Shown here: piece after piece, positions 17,654 to 27,844 of the stretch
Position numbering within the stretch: position 1 is the first letter of the stretch
Layout: each line of letters opens with the position of its first letter
Source of the DNA: Lachnospiraceae bacterium
Lineage (GTDB): Bacteria > Bacillota > Clostridia > Lachnospirales > Lachnospiraceae
Length of the DNA stretch: 64,000 bases
Reading direction: 5' to 3'
Assembly: GCA_017634455.1 (NCBI GenBank)
Contig: JAGBNK010000008.1
Span: 1 to 64,000 of the forward strand
The notes under the pieces: generated by a model
Told to the model about the DNA's origin: nothing
The model's input: the letters and a program-made list of their open reading frames with translations, nothing else
The model's database searches: none
Position numbers and translations under genes: made by a program

Positions 17654-17670
17654 GTAACATTTTTGTAACA
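17654..17670 (-). promoter_or_regulatory. Candidate WalR (YycF) binding box
   Basis: Direct repeat TGTTAC-AAAAA-TGTTAC, an exact match to the WalR consensus TGTWAH-N5-TGTWAH. It ends 6 bases upstream of the -35, a suitable place for an activator. WalR is known to control cell-wall hydrolases of this type in Firmicutes; binding here is inferred. Confidence 0.65.
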
Positions 17671-17680
17671 AACTTTTCTA

Positions 17681-18595
17681 TTAATGATTGAAATACGCCC
17701 TTGCCTGTTCCTTATCTCTATTCATCTGCTCAAAAAGTTCATCAACACTGTCAAATTTTCTTTCAGGGCGAATATGCTCCAGAAATACAACTTGAGCCTG
17801 TTTCTCATATACATCATTATTGAAATCCAATATATGAGTCTCCACCCCAAGAATTTTGTCGCCGGACACAGTAGGCTTCGTTCCAATATTGGTTACTCCG
17901 TGATATTTTCTGTTATCAATATACACTTCTGTAATATATACTCCATTAGGAGGTAACAATTTAATCTCCGGAGGTAAAATATTAATTGTGGGCAAACCGT
18001 ATCTGCGGCCTAAATGATTCCCATGAACCACCTGGCCCCATAGAGAATATTTATAGCCTAGAAGTTCATTTGCCAGAGATACATTGCCCTTTAGTATTTC
18101 ATCCTTGATATAAGTACTGCTTATGTCTCTATGATTAGCCTGAAGTTTTTCAATGACTTCCAGTTCAAATCCAAATTCATCAGAAAGCTTCTCCAATAAT
18201 TTCACATCTCCTGCACCCTTCTTTCCAAAATGGAAATCAGTACCGCAGGTCATATATTTCATATGGAAATTATTTACCAGAAGTTCTATAAATTCTTCCG
18301 GTTCAAGATTCATTATCTCCTGCTCGAAATCGCATTGTAACAGATAATCAATGCCCTCTCTCTCAAGCATGGCCTGACGCTCTTCATTGGTAATAAGCTG
18401 GCCTACATATTTCTTGCCAAGGGAAATATTAGGAGATACATCAAAGCTTAGAATACAGGATTTATATCCTCTATCCCCCTGCCCTTTAATATTTCTCACC
18501 AGAAGCTCATGGCCCTTGTGCATGCCATCGAACTTGCCAACAGTTACAGCAGTATTTTCATTTATGTTTTCATATATAGAATAAATTGTCTTCAT
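17681..18595 (-). CDS. ribF: Bifunctional riboflavin kinase / FAD synthetase
   Basis: Converts riboflavin to FMN and FMN to FAD. 304 residues. The N-terminal nucleotidyltransferase domain has GKFDGMHKGHELLV (residues 18-31) and a later SSTYIKDEI; the C-terminal kinase domain has YGLPTINI and GVTNIGTKPTV with catalytic ETHILDFN. GAGG precedes ATG 18595. Starts 2 bases after truB ends. Confidence 0.96.
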   Translation of the reverse strand: MKTIYSIYENINENTAVTVGKFDGMHKGHELLVRNIKGQGDRGYKSCILSFDVSPNISLGKKYVGQLITNEERQAMLEREGIDYLLQCDFEQEIMNLEPEEFIELLVNNFHMKYMTCGTDFHFGKKGAGDVKLLEKLSDEFGFELEVIEKLQANHRDISSTYIKDEILKGNVSLANELLGYKYSLWGQVVHGNHLGRRYGLPTINILPPEIKLLPPNGVYITEVYIDNRKYHGVTNIGTKPTVSGDKILGVETHILDFNNDVYEKQAQVVFLEHIRPERKFDSVDELFEQMNRDKEQARAYFNH

Positions 18596-18597
18596 AT

Positions 18598-19488
18598 TTA
18601 TGCCTCTAGGAACATCTTGTTTGGCTTATAGACATCCCCAACTCTTTCATATATACCTACAAATGTGTCATCCGCCATATACATGCGAACCATCTCTGCA
18701 TCCAAATCTATCAGTGTCAAATCATCAGCTGACACTTTGCCACCGTTCTGTAATATTTTAGTGCATTCTTCAGCTGCAACAACCTTGGGATATTCTACCA
18801 AGGCTTCATCTATAGCCAATATTATGCTATCCAAATCACCTTCATCCCGAATACGCTCTATATCGGACAATGTAAGAGCATTTTCCACAGAAAAGCCTGC
18901 AGCCTTAATTCTCTCCAAGGACTCCATACAAGCACCGCAGCCAAGCTTGCGGCCAATATCATCACAGAGAGTTCTGATATAAGTTCCTTTGGAACAGGAT
19001 ATGGTAAATGTAACCAATGGAAGTGTAATATCTTCAATACTAATATCATAAATAGTAACCGGTCTTGGTTTGCGCTCCACAACCTGACCTTTTCTAGCCA
19101 GATCAACCAGCTTCTGTCCATTTACCTTCAAAGCTGAATACATTGGAGGAATCTGCATAATATCTCCAACAAATGACATAATGGCTGATTTCACATCCTC
19201 CTCTGTCACTATAACTTCATTGGTTTCAAGAACATTTCCAGACATATCAAGAGTGTCTGTAACAATTCCTAATCTCATAACAGCTCTGTAAGTCTTGTCC
19301 CTGTCTGTAAGCAAATCACAGATTTTGGTAGCTTTGCCTATACATATAGGAAGAACCCCTGTCGCATCAGGATCAAGGGTTCCGGTATGTCCAATTTTTC
19401 TTATTTTCAAAATACCTCGAAGCTTGGCAACCACATCAAAGGATGTGAATCCAGCTTCTTTATATACATTTATAATTCCGCTTTTCAT
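18598..19488 (-). CDS. truB: tRNA pseudouridine(55) synthase
   Basis: Makes pseudouridine 55 in the T-loop of tRNAs. 296 residues. Catalytic Asp in GHTGTLDPDATGVLPI (about 34-49), plus SKGTYIRTLCDDIGRKLG near 175 and a PUA-like C terminus. No strong ribosome site precedes ATG 19488; it is probably coupled to nrnA, whose stop is 4 bases away. Confidence 0.97.
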   Translation of the reverse strand: MKSGIINVYKEAGFTSFDVVAKLRGILKIRKIGHTGTLDPDATGVLPICIGKATKICDLLTDRDKTYRAVMRLGIVTDTLDMSGNVLETNEVIVTEEDVKSAIMSFVGDIMQIPPMYSALKVNGQKLVDLARKGQVVERKPRPVTIYDISIEDITLPLVTFTISCSKGTYIRTLCDDIGRKLGCGACMESLERIKAAGFSVENALTLSDIERIRDEGDLDSIILAIDEALVEYPKVVAAEECTKILQNGGKVSADDLTLIDLDAEMVRMYMADDTFVGIYERVGDVYKPNKMFLEA

Positions 19489-19491
19489 AGT

Positions 19492-20445
19492 CTATAACTG
19501 CTTCTGAATCTCCGCTACAATCTCCTCAACCATTTTCCATGGATCGTCGCCCTTCATAGAAAAGCCTGCAGCCATCTTGTGACCGCCGCCACCGAAGTGA
19601 ACAGCTATCTGAGACAGATCAATGATACCAGTCTTGCCTCTGGTGCTGGCCTTGTACTCATTGTCTTCAAGCTGATACAAGAAGATTGCAATCTCAACCC
19701 CTCTTGTAATTCTCAGCTGATTTACAATACCATCCAGATGCTTAGGCAGTACATTATACTTCTCCATCTCCTCCTTGGAAATAAATGAAGCTAAAACCAT
19801 GCCATCCATAAATTTACGGCTCTTTAAAATAGCTTCCGCCTGAACGAGATTCTGCTCATAAGTCTTGGCATAAAATGTCTCATCAATAATTCGAGAATAA
19901 TCTATGCCCTTCTCCATCAATACTCCAGCAGCTTCCATTGTAGATTTGTGAGTACATGAATACTGAAACACTCCAGTGTCATGAACCATACCTACATATA
20001 TGCACTCTGCAATATCTTTGGTAATCTTGTCTGGAGAAATAGTTGTATAAAACAACTCACAAGTGGAACTTGCGTCAGGCACAACCATATTTACATCAGC
20101 GAAAGCCTGATTGCTCACATGATGATCAATGCAGATTTTCTTCTTGGCCAGATTGAAGCATTCAATTGAATCACCCAGTCTTGATCCATCTCCGCAGTCC
20201 ATAACAAGGAAGAGATCATATTCCTTGCCTTTAGATGCAGATGGCACCTGTATATCCTCCGTATTCTTAAGGAAGCGGAAAATATTTGGAATGTCTTCCA
20301 GATAAATATCACACTTCACCTCTGGAAAATATGTCTTGATGTAATTATATGCAGCCATTGTAGAGCCAACGCAGTCACCATCCGGTCTGATATGACCTCC
20401 AATAGCTATTGATTTTGCCCCAGCAATTTCCTTCTCAAATATCAT
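19492..20445 (-). CDS. nrnA: NrnA-type DHH phosphoesterase (nanoRNase / pAp phosphatase)
   Basis: Degrades short oligoribonucleotides and pAp, and related enzymes hydrolyse pGpG/pApA. 317 residues. DHH domain motifs: GGHIRPDGDCVGSTMA (17-32), MDCGDGSRLG and the name-giving CIDHHVSN; the DHHA1 domain ends with FGGGGHKMAAGFS. Sits between rbfA and truB as in many Firmicutes; GGAGG precedes ATG 20445. Confidence 0.95.
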   Translation of the reverse strand: MIFEKEIAGAKSIAIGGHIRPDGDCVGSTMAAYNYIKTYFPEVKCDIYLEDIPNIFRFLKNTEDIQVPSASKGKEYDLFLVMDCGDGSRLGDSIECFNLAKKKICIDHHVSNQAFADVNMVVPDASSTCELFYTTISPDKITKDIAECIYVGMVHDTGVFQYSCTHKSTMEAAGVLMEKGIDYSRIIDETFYAKTYEQNLVQAEAILKSRKFMDGMVLASFISKEEMEKYNVLPKHLDGIVNQLRITRGVEIAIFLYQLEDNEYKASTRGKTGIIDLSQIAVHFGGGGHKMAAGFSMKGDDPWKMVEEIVAEIQKQL

Positions 20446-20804
20446 TAATTTCCTCCATTAACCTCATCAATAAGCTTTGACATTCTAACGCCATACTCAA
20501 TTGACTGATCCAAAATGAAATGAATCTCAGGTGTATTGCGCAGATTCAACTTGCTTGCAAGCTGTCTTCTAATATAGCCTGCAGAGCTTGTTAAACCTTT
20601 GATTGTGTCCTCCTGGAGTTTTTCATCTCCAAGGACACTAATATATACCTTTGATGTTTTGAGGTCAGGAGCAACCTCTACAGCAACTACGCTTGTAAGT
20701 GTAGAGTTTACTCGTGGATCCTTCACATCATTTCTGATGATTTCGCTAATCTCTCTCAAAACCTCTTCATTAATTCTTGTATTCTTTATACTTCTCTTCT
20801 TCAT
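20445..20804 (-). CDS. rbfA: 30S ribosome-binding factor A
   Basis: Late 30S maturation factor with a single KH-like domain. 119 residues, typical: IIRNDVKDPRVNSTLTSVVAVEVAPDL, SAGYIRRQLASKLNLRNTPEI. The start lies 2 bases after the infB stop and overlaps nrnA by one base at its end. Confidence 0.96.
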   Translation of the reverse strand: MKKRSIKNTRINEEVLREISEIIRNDVKDPRVNSTLTSVVAVEVAPDLKTSKVYISVLGDEKLQEDTIKGLTSSAGYIRRQLASKLNLRNTPEIHFILDQSIEYGVRMSKLIDEVNGGN

Positions 20805-20805
20805 T

Positions 20806-23460
20806 CTATCGTGGTACCTCTACCATAATGTAAGACTCGATAACATCGCCCTCTGCGAAATCGCTGAATCCGTCTACTACAAGACCACATTCATATCCAG
20901 CCTTAACTTCCTTCACGTCATCCTTAAATCTCTTCAATGATGCCAAATCACCTTCGAATACCTGCTCGCCTTCATGCTGTACTCTTACCTTACATCCGCG
21001 CTCGAAGCGACCATCTAAGACATAAGAACCAGCAATATTTCCAACATCAGAAGCCTTGAAGATCTGGCGAACCTCAGCATGTCCAATAATCTGCTCCTCA
21101 TAAATTGGATCAAGCATACCCTTCATAGCAGCCTCAACATCCTCTATAGCGTTGTAGATTACGCTGTACAAGCGAATATCTACACCCTCAGAATCTGCTG
21201 TCTGCTTAGCCTGTGCATCAGGGCGAACATTAAATCCGATGATAATAGCATTGGATGCAGATGCCAGGATAACATCACTTTCGTTAATAGCACCAACACC
21301 ACCGTGGATAACCTTTACAACAACCTCATCATTTGAAAGCTTAACAAGTGACTGCTTAACAGCTTCTACAGAACCCTGTACATCTGCTTTGACAATCAAG
21401 TCAAGTTCCTTCACATTACCAGACTGAATCTGTGAGAAGAGATCATCAAGAGACATCTTGGACTTAGTCTCCTCAATAAGCTTGTTCTTGCCTTCTGAGA
21501 TAAATGTCTCAGCAAAGCTTCTTGCTTCCTTCTCGCTATCCATTGATACAAATATCTCTCCAGCATTTGGAACTTCGCTGAAACCGATAATCTCAACAGG
21601 TGTTGAAGGTGTAGCAGCCTTTAATCTCTTGCCATTCTCATCAACCATGGCACGAACCTTACCATAAGAGCTTCCTGCAGCAATTGGATCACCAACATGA
21701 AGTGTACCCTTCTGTACCAAAACAGTTGCAACAGTACCACGTCCCTTATCAAGACGAGCCTCAATAACAAGACCACGGGCATTTCTCTTTGGATTAGCCT
21801 TCAGCTCAAGAACTTCAGATGTAAGTAAGATCATCTCCAAGAGGTTATCAATACCCTCACCTGTGTGAGCTGATACAGGACAGAATATTGTGCTTCCGCC
21901 CCAATCCTCTGGGATTAATTCATACTCAGATAATTCCTGCTTAACTCTCTCAATATTAGCACTTGGCTTATCAATCTTGTTGATAGCAACAATTATTTCA
22001 ATTCCAGCAGCCTTTGCATGGTTAATAGCCTCAACAGTCCGTGGCATAACACCATCATCAGCAGCAACAACCAAAATTGCAATATCAGTTGAATTAGCAC
22101 CTCTCATACGCATTGCTGTAAATGCCTCATGACCAGGTGTATCGAGGAATGTAATCTTCTGTCCATTAATTGGAACCATGTAAGCACCAATGTGCTGTGT
22201 AATACCACCGGCCTCTCTATCTGTAACCTTGGTATTTCTAATAGCATCAAGAAGTGATGTCTTACCATGATCTACGTGACCCATTACACATACAACAGGT
22301 GGACGGCTAACCATTGTTGAAACATCTTCCTCTTCCTCCTTGAGAAGCTCCTCAATAACATCAACCTTTACTTCATGCTCGCAGATGTAATTGAATTCCA
22401 ATGCAATCTCTTCAGCCTGATCGAAATCAATGTCATGGTTAACTGTAATCATTACACCCTTCATAAAGAGCTTCTTAACAATCATAGAAGGCTGAATCTT
22501 CATCTTGTCAGCTAACTCTCTAACTGTCATTGTATCAGGAAGAGTAATTGTTCTAATCTCATCATCAGCAGGTAATTGCTGCTTTGGCTGTGGCTTGTTC
22601 TTCTTCTTACCACCATTCTTCTCGAGATTTACATATCTCTCCTGCTTCTTAGTCTTGTCCTTGTCATAATCGTGTTTCTTTCTCTTGTCATCACGATTAT
22701 TTCTTCCGTCCTTAGAAGGTCTTGTATCCATAGGTGCAGCATCAACGTTATCCTTTTTAAAGTTGTTTCCTCTAAAATCATCCTTCTTAGATGGCTTATT
22801 CTCATTTCTTGATGGTCTGAAATCATCATCATTTGCCTTATGTCTGCTACTTGGTCTCTCTGACTCACTGAGCTTTCTAGGCTTAATTGGCTTAGATGGA
22901 TTAGACTTGTTGGCGTTTGCAGCCTCACGTCTTTCCTTTCTCTCCATTGCCTCCTTGCGATCTCTCTCCTCCTGAATTCGATGAGAAGGGCGAGCTGTTC
23001 TCTCACTTTCAGGTCTTACTGTGATTCTACCGCGAGTTGGCTTATCCTGATTAGCAGACTTTCTGTCATCCCGTCTATCATTTCTACGATTATTTCTATC
23101 TCTGTCACCTCTAATACGTGGATCAGAACTAAACTGTGAATTGAAGACAGCAGTAACATTCTTCTTTTTCTTTGGCTTCTCCTCAGAATTTGCTTCCTTG
23201 GCAGGAGCTTCCTTTGCTGCAGGCTTCTCAGCCTTCTTCTCCTCAGCTTTCTTCTCCTCTGCCTTCTTTGGAGCTGCAGCCTCTTCCTTCTTCTCTGCTG
23301 TTTCCTTCTTGCCGAATTTCTTCACAACCATATCATAGGTATCACCCTCAATTCCGCTCTGAGCCTTTACCTCAATTCCTTTTGAAGCAAGAAATTCAAC
23401 TATATCTTTTGACTTAATGTCATATTCTTTTGCCAACTCATGTATTTTAACTTTTGCCAT
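20806..23460 (-). CDS. infB: Translation initiation factor IF-2
   Basis: GTPase that places initiator tRNA on the ribosome. 884 residues: N-terminal helical IF2_N motif, a low-complexity Lys/Glu/Ala then Arg/Asp-rich linker (about 50-290), second IF2_N, then the GTPase core with [16 protein letters not shown] (about 392), DTPGHEAF and NKID, and domains II-IV. GGAGG precedes ATG 23460. The linker is highly charged, common in Lachnospiraceae. Confidence 0.98.
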   Translation of the reverse strand: MAKVKIHELAKEYDIKSKDIVEFLASKGIEVKAQSGIEGDTYDMVVKKFGKKETAEKKEEAAAPKKAEEKKAEEKKAEKPAAKEAPAKEANSEEKPKKKKNVTAVFNSQFSSDPRIRGDRDRNNRRNDRRDDRKSANQDKPTRGRITVRPESERTARPSHRIQEERDRKEAMERKERREAANANKSNPSKPIKPRKLSESERPSSRHKANDDDFRPSRNENKPSKKDDFRGNNFKKDNVDAAPMDTRPSKDGRNNRDDKRKKHDYDKDKTKKQERYVNLEKNGGKKKNKPQPKQQLPADDEIRTITLPDTMTVRELADKMKIQPSMIVKKLFMKGVMITVNHDIDFDQAEEIALEFNYICEHEVKVDVIEELLKEEEEDVSTMVSRPPVVCVMGHVDHGKTSLLDAIRNTKVTDREAGGITQHIGAYMVPINGQKITFLDTPGHEAFTAMRMRGANSTDIAILVVAADDGVMPRTVEAINHAKAAGIEIIVAINKIDKPSANIERVKQELSEYELIPEDWGGSTIFCPVSAHTGEGIDNLLEMILLTSEVLELKANPKRNARGLVIEARLDKGRGTVATVLVQKGTLHVGDPIAAGSSYGKVRAMVDENGKRLKAATPSTPVEIIGFSEVPNAGEIFVSMDSEKEARSFAETFISEGKNKLIEETKSKMSLDDLFSQIQSGNVKELDLIVKADVQGSVEAVKQSLVKLSNDEVVVKVIHGGVGAINESDVILASASNAIIIGFNVRPDAQAKQTADSEGVDIRLYSVIYNAIEDVEAAMKGMLDPIYEEQIIGHAEVRQIFKASDVGNIAGSYVLDGRFERGCKVRVQHEGEQVFEGDLASLKRFKDDVKEVKAGYECGLVVDGFSDFAEGDVIESYIMVEVPR

Positions 23461-23475
23461 GTATCGTATCCTCCA

Positions 23476-23787
23476 TTATTCTGTAATCCCAGACAACTTT
23501 TTCTTGATTGCTAATGCCATATTCTCATCACACACCGCCAGGGATGCACGAAATTGTTTTCCCAAAGCATTGCCCATTGTCTCCTTGTCCCAATGAAACA
23601 ATATGTCGCATTTATAAAATTTACACATGTCCGTGAAATTCTTCTTGGTATTGTCAGAAGCATCCTCTGCCACAATAACCAAATAAGCATTTCTTTCCTT
23701 CACAGCCTTCTCAGTTGCAAACTCACCGCTTGCAATCTTGCCGGCTTTCTGGGCCAGGCCCAACATTCCCAATGCCTTGTCTTGCAT
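23476..23787 (-). CDS. ylxQ: YlxQ-family L7Ae/L30e-like RNA-binding protein
   Basis: 103 residues, L7Ae/L30e fold with LGLAQKAGKIASGEFATEKAV near the N terminus. Such proteins bind kink-turn RNA; the cellular target of YlxQ is not settled. The start codon overlaps the ylxR stop (TAATG). Conserved place between nusA-ylxR and infB. Confidence 0.92.
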   Translation of the reverse strand: MQDKALGMLGLAQKAGKIASGEFATEKAVKERNAYLVIVAEDASDNTKKNFTDMCKFYKCDILFHWDKETMGNALGKQFRASLAVCDENMALAIKKKLSGITE

Positions 23788-24044
23788 TAATCAATCTCCT
23801 GTCTTATAACCTCGTAAATTGTCGTAGGTATCTTACATTTTAATGAGCGTTCGAATCCTTTATTCTTCAATGCCAGTTTCAAGCACTCTTCCCGTGAGCA
23901 TATGTAAGCGCTTCGACCATTCATTTTGTGCTTCCTGTCCAAAACCAATTCATCATCAAGTTTTGTAATACGAAGCAAATCTTTTTTGCTGTGCAGTTTA
24001 TTGCATCCCACACATTTTCTCATAGGAATTTTCTTATTAATCAT
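23787..24044 (-). CDS. ylxR: YlxR-family RNA-binding protein (RnpM-like)
   Basis: 85 residues with the family motif PMRKCVGCNKLHSKKDLLRI and GRSAYICSREECLKLALKNKGFERSLK. In B. subtilis the homologue has been reported to modulate RNase P; the role here is inferred. No strong ribosome site precedes ATG 24044, which lies 3 bases after the nusA stop, so translation is probably coupled. Confidence 0.9.
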   Translation of the reverse strand: MINKKIPMRKCVGCNKLHSKKDLLRITKLDDELVLDRKHKMNGRSAYICSREECLKLALKNKGFERSLKCKIPTTIYEVIRQEID

Positions 24045-24047
24045 ATA

Positions 24048-25247
24048 TTATTCAACATCCACATTATCAGAATCTTCTTCGTAGTCCTCATCATACAACT
24101 CATCATCATCATATGACTCATCATAATTCTCGTCATCATCGAAGTACTCATCATCGTACTCATCGTAATCCTCACCAATTCCGAATGCTTCCATCCACTC
24201 AGCATCGTCTCTAGCCTGTGACTCACTCTTGATATCAATCTTGTATCCTGTAAGTCTTGCTGCAAGACGAGCGTTCTGTCCTTCGCGACCAATAGCAAGA
24301 CTCAACTGATAATCAGGAACGATAACCTGTGCTGTCTTGTCATCAGAATCAGCTAATACAGCGATAACCTTGGCTGGGCTTAATGCATGCTCAATCAATA
24401 CAGCAGGAGTCTCACTCCACTCTACGATATCAATCTTCTCACCCTGAAGCTCATCAACTACATTATTTACACGATCACCATTTACACCAACGCAAGCACC
24501 AACTGGATCTACATCAGGATCCTCTGACCATACAGCCATCTTTGTTCTGCTTCCAGCTTCTCTGGCAATTGACTTAATCTCTACAATTCCGTCTTTGATT
24601 TCTGAAACTTCATCCTCGAAGAGACATTTAACAAGATTTGGATGAGTACGTGAAACAGAAATTCTTGTACCCTTCTTGTTGTTAGATTTAACATCAACGA
24701 TGTAAACCTTGATTCTATCTGTAGGAGCAAAATGCTCACCCTTAACCTGCTCGTTCTCAGGAAGATATGCATCTGTCTTTCCTAAGTTTACGCAAATGTT
24801 CTTTCCAATGAATCTCTGTACAATACCATTTACAACAGTATTGACCAAACCAGAGTACTCGCTCTCAATTACAGCATTCTCTGCATCGCGAAGCTTCTGA
24901 CGCACATTTACTCTACCCTGAGCTGCTGCATTACGTCCTAAGTTCTGTGTGTTGATCTCAACATTTATAACATCACCAATCTGGTAAGAACCACCAAGCT
25001 CTCTAGCCTTTTCTAAGCTGATTTCCTCGTACATATTTTCCACAGCCTCAACAACTGTCTTGGCAGCGAAGATACGGTACTCAAATGTCTCAGGATCAAC
25101 TTCTACAGTAATGTTGTCTGTCTTACCAAATGCTGTCTTGCAGGCACTGATAATTGTAGACTTAACTGTCTCAACAAGTACATCTCTTGGGATATCGCTC
25201 TCTTTCTCAAGCAATGTGATTGCCTCTAATAATTCATTGTTTTTCAT
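24048..25247 (-). CDS. nusA: Transcription termination/antitermination factor NusA
   Basis: Binds RNA polymerase and nascent RNA, affecting pausing and termination. 399 residues: NusA N-domain (1-125), S1 (about 135-200), KH1 and KH2 (about 230-345, with [20 protein letters not shown]). The last 45 residues form a highly acidic Asp/Glu/Tyr tail. GGAGG precedes ATG 25247. Second gene after rimP. Confidence 0.97.
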   Translation of the reverse strand: MKNNELLEAITLLEKESDIPRDVLVETVKSTIISACKTAFGKTDNITVEVDPETFEYRIFAAKTVVEAVENMYEEISLEKARELGGSYQIGDVINVEINTQNLGRNAAAQGRVNVRQKLRDAENAVIESEYSGLVNTVVNGIVQRFIGKNICVNLGKTDAYLPENEQVKGEHFAPTDRIKVYIVDVKSNNKKGTRISVSRTHPNLVKCLFEDEVSEIKDGIVEIKSIAREAGSRTKMAVWSEDPDVDPVGACVGVNGDRVNNVVDELQGEKIDIVEWSETPAVLIEHALSPAKVIAVLADSDDKTAQVIVPDYQLSLAIGREGQNARLAARLTGYKIDIKSESQARDDAEWMEAFGIGEDYDEYDDEYFDDDENYDESYDDDELYDEDYEEDSDNVDVE

Positions 25248-25279
25248 TTTCTATTTTCCTCCTATTTTGCACAACGCAA

Positions 25280-25744
25280 TTAAAAATCAAATGCTAATCG
25301 AATCAGGGAAATGTCACTTCTATTAAATGTTAAATCATTTCCATCAATTTCTATAATAATGCTATCCTTGTCATAAGACTTCAATGTTCCTGTGAAATCC
25401 TTCTGCTTATCAATAGCTTTGTATGTATGTATATCAACATCTTTGCCAATGCTTCTGTCTAAGTCCTTGTCCTTTTTAAGAGGACGACCAAGACCTGGCG
25501 AGCTGACCTCAAATATATAAGGATCTGAAATGTAATCATACTGATCAAGTAACTCATTCATCTCACGGCTCACATCAACGCAGTCGTTGATTGTAATTCC
25601 CCCTGGCTTATCAATATAAGCTCTCAAGTAAAAGTCCTGACCTTCTTTTACATATTCCACATCCACCAGCTCAAATCCCATTCTGTCCAAAATCGGCAAG
25701 ATGAGTTCTTCGGTTTTATTTTCGTAATCTGATCTCTGGGACAT
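25280..25744 (-). CDS. rimP: Ribosome maturation factor RimP
   Basis: 30S maturation factor, 154 residues: N-terminal domain with LILPILDRMGFELVDVEYVKEGQDFYLRAYID and a C-terminal Sm-like domain, with VSSPGLGRPLKKD between. AGGTGGTGA precedes ATG 25744. First protein gene after the tRNA-Glu gene. Confidence 0.96.
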   Translation of the reverse strand: MSQRSDYENKTEELILPILDRMGFELVDVEYVKEGQDFYLRAYIDKPGGITINDCVDVSREMNELLDQYDYISDPYIFEVSSPGLGRPLKKDKDLDRSIGKDVDIHTYKAIDKQKDFTGTLKSYDKDSIIIEIDGNDLTFNRSDISLIRLAFDF

Positions 25745-25780
25745 TCAATCACCACCTTTTAAATTTTCCTATATAAACAA

Positions 25781-25808
25781 TTGAGAGTGGAACAAGTTCC
25801 ACTCTCAA
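25781..25808 (-). terminator. Perfect hairpin between tRNA-Glu and rimP
   Basis: TTGAGAGTGGAAC (13 bases) with its exact complement, 2 bases apart, 20 bases after the tRNA 3' end, followed by TTGTTTATAT. It probably ends most tRNA transcripts, with leakage into rimP, since no other promoter for rimP is visible. Confidence 0.65.
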
Positions 25809-25827
25809 CTAGTAACAATATTCAAAA

Positions 25828-25899
25828 CAGTTCCTAGGGGAATCGAACCCCTGTTTTCGCCGTGAGAGGGCGACGTCTTAACCGCTTGACCAAGGAACC
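25828..25899 (-). tRNA. tRNA-Glu (anticodon CTC)
   Basis: 72-base cloverleaf: acceptor GGTTCCT/AGGAACT (first pair G-U), anticodon stem TCGCC/GGCGA with loop CTCTCAC (anticodon at 25864-25866), T arm AGGGG-TTCGATT-CCCCT, discriminator G. CCA is not encoded. A small TGTCG/CGACA hairpin (25908-25921) lies just upstream in the precursor. Confidence 0.93.
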
Positions 25900-25930
25900 T
25901 CATTTGCTGTCGCTCGCGACAACAAAATGT

Positions 25931-25959
25931 ATATTACACGAATATCATCTATCCGTCAA
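25931..25959 (-). promoter_or_regulatory. Promoter of tRNA-Glu (and probably rimP operon)
   Basis: Minus-strand -35 TTGACG (25954-25959), 17-base spacer, -10 TAATAT (25931-25936). Confidence 0.82.
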
Positions 25960-26008
25960 CCCTTTTTTCGAAATTTTTTCAAAAACTTTTTTCGAATGTA
26001 TTGTGGGG

Positions 26009-27025
26009 TTATGAATCGTATCCATTTGGATTATTTTTCTGCCAATTCCAAGAGTCACGACACATGTCTTCAATGCCATATTTAGCAGTCCAGCCAAGCT
26101 CTTCCTTTGCCTTTGTTGCATCAGAATAACATGTGGCAACATCACCTGCACGTCTTGGTTTAATCTGATAAGGAATCTTGATATTATTTGCCTTCTCAAA
26201 ATTCTTTACAATATCCAATACAGAATATCCAACTCCTGTACCTAAGTTGTAGATGCAAAGACCTGCATTCTCTTCAATCTTCTTCAAAGCCTTTACATGA
26301 CCATCTGCAAGGTCAACTACATGGATGTAATCTCTCACACCTGTACCGTCCGGTGTGTCATAGTCATCACCAAAGATACCAAGCTCAGGAAGCTTACCAA
26401 CTGCAACCTGGGTGATATAAGGCATAAGATTGTTTGGAATACCATTTGGGTTTTCTCCCATTGTTCCTGATGGATGTGCTCCAATTGGATTGAAGTATCT
26501 AAGCAAAATTACATTCCACTCATTATCCGCCTTCTGCATATCAGAGAGAATCTGCTCCAACATAGACTTAGTCCATCCGTATGGATTAGTACACTGTCCC
26601 TTTGGGCACTCCTCTGTAATTGGAATCTGAGCTGGATTTCCATATACTGTTGCAGAAGAAGAGAAAATAATATTCTTACATCCGTTCTGTCTCATTACAT
26701 CAACAAGAGTTAATGTACCAGCAATATTATTCTCATAATATTCCCAAGGCTTGGCAACTGACTCGCCTACTGCCTTCAAACCAGCAAAATGAATACAAGC
26801 ATCAATCTTGTTCTCAGCAAAGATTTTGTTCAAAATATCTCTATCTAAAATATCTCCCTTGTAGAAAACTGGTTTCTTGCCAGTCAAGGCCTCAACCCTC
26901 TCAAGAGACTTCTCGCTGGAATTAGATAAATTATCCAATACAACTACATCATAACCTGCGTTCTGAAGCTCTACACATGTGTGACTACCGATGTATCCGG
27001 CTCCACCTGTAACTAAAATAGCCAT
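26009..27025 (-). CDS. galE: UDP-glucose 4-epimerase
   Basis: Interconverts UDP-glucose and UDP-galactose (Leloir pathway, surface sugar supply). 338 residues, NAD-binding [16 protein letters not shown] (5-20), catalytic YxxxK as YGWTK near 149, FSSSATVYG near 122, and a normal C terminus. GGAGG precedes ATG 27025. Single gene with its own promoter; no clear hairpin terminator between it and the tRNA promoter, only A/T-rich sequence. Confidence 0.97.
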   Translation of the reverse strand: MAILVTGGAGYIGSHTCVELQNAGYDVVVLDNLSNSSEKSLERVEALTGKKPVFYKGDILDRDILNKIFAENKIDACIHFAGLKAVGESVAKPWEYYENNIAGTLTLVDVMRQNGCKNIIFSSSATVYGNPAQIPITEECPKGQCTNPYGWTKSMLEQILSDMQKADNEWNVILLRYFNPIGAHPSGTMGENPNGIPNNLMPYITQVAVGKLPELGIFGDDYDTPDGTGVRDYIHVVDLADGHVKALKKIEENAGLCIYNLGTGVGYSVLDIVKNFEKANNIKIPYQIKPRRAGDVATCYSDATKAKEELGWTAKYGIEDMCRDSWNWQKNNPNGYDS

Positions 27026-27143
27026 TTATATGTCCTCCTTTGTTATAAAATACCTTATTAATAATCAATCTGATTTTATATACTTCCCTCTTATATAAAT
27101 ATATGGTTTAGATAAAACCAATACCAATCAGACTGTCCACGAT

Positions 27144-27171
27144 ATTATATCATAAATCCTTCAGATGTAAC
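27144..27171 (-). promoter_or_regulatory. Probable promoter of galE
   Basis: -10 TATAAT (27144-27149) with a weak -35 GTTACA (27166-27171) at 16 bases. The resulting leader is about 110 bases and includes a 7-bp TCTGATT/AATCAGA pairing. Confidence 0.55.
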
Positions 27172-27202
27172 GAAATTTAAATAGAGTTTTTTAGATTTTT
27201 CG

Positions 27203-27236
27203 CAAAAAAAGAGTCCTGATACAAAATCAGGACTCT
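27203..27236 (-). terminator. Terminator of infC-rpmI-rplT
   Basis: AGAGTCCTGAT / ATCAGGACTCT, a perfect 11-bp stem followed by TTTTTTT on the minus strand, just after the rplT stop. Confidence 0.95.
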
Positions 27237-27247
27237 AATAAGTTCAA

Positions 27248-27604
27248 TTATGCTACATTCTTCTTTGCAAGTTCTACTAACTCTGCAAAACCAGCTGCAT
27301 CATTAACAGCGAGATCTGCAAGCATCTTTCTGTTCATCTCAACACCTGCAACCTTAAGACCGTACATAAACTTGCTGTATGAAAGACCATTAAGTCTTGC
27401 AGCAGCGTTGATACGAGCGATCCAAAGCTGTCTCATCTGTCTCTTTCTCTGCTTACGTCCAGCATAAGAGCTTGTAAGTGCTCTCATAACTGACTGCTTA
27501 GCTACACGGTACTGCTTAGAGCGAGCGCCTCTGTAACCCTTTGCCATTTTTAATACTCTATTATGCTTCTTTTTAGCGTTTAATCCGCCTTTAATTCTTG
27601 CCAT
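27248..27604 (-). CDS. rplT: 50S ribosomal protein L20
   Basis: 118 residues, early 23S rRNA assembly protein and, in other bacteria, repressor of its own operon. Typical [19 protein letters not shown] start and [16 protein letters not shown]. Last gene of infC-rpmI-rplT; GGAGG upstream. Confidence 0.98.
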   Translation of the reverse strand: MARIKGGLNAKKKHNRVLKMAKGYRGARSKQYRVAKQSVMRALTSSYAGRKQRKRQMRQLWIARINAAARLNGLSYSKFMYGLKVAGVEMNRKMLADLAVNDAAGFAELVELAKKNVA

Positions 27605-27628
27605 TTTATATTCCTCCTTAACCTATTC

Positions 27629-27826
27629 TTAGCTATAAGGTAAAACCTTTTTCATTACCTTTACATTTGTTGAATCTGTCATTGCAGACTTTCTGAGATT
27701 TCTCTTTCTCTTTGTAGTCTTCTTTGTAAGGATATGGCTCTTATAAGCTTTGTTTCTCTTTAATTTTCCTGTTCCTGTTGTAGAAAAGCGCTTTGCAGCA
27801 GCTCTTTTTGTCTTAATCTTTGGCAT
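27629..27826 (-). CDS. rpmI: 50S ribosomal protein L35
   Basis: 65 residues, complete: [20 protein letters not shown] start and basic body. Between infC and rplT with GGAGG upstream. Confidence 0.98.
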   Translation of the reverse strand: MPKIKTKRAAAKRFSTTGTGKLKRNKAYKSHILTKKTTKRKRNLRKSAMTDSTNVKVMKKVLPYS

Positions 27827-27844
27827 GTTATTTTCCTCCTTAAA

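Noticed and set aside
25921..26008. A/T-rich TTCGAAAAAAG repeats after galE as a terminator
   Set aside because: The pairings contain almost no G-C and no clear stem with T tract; they overlap the region of the tRNA promoter.
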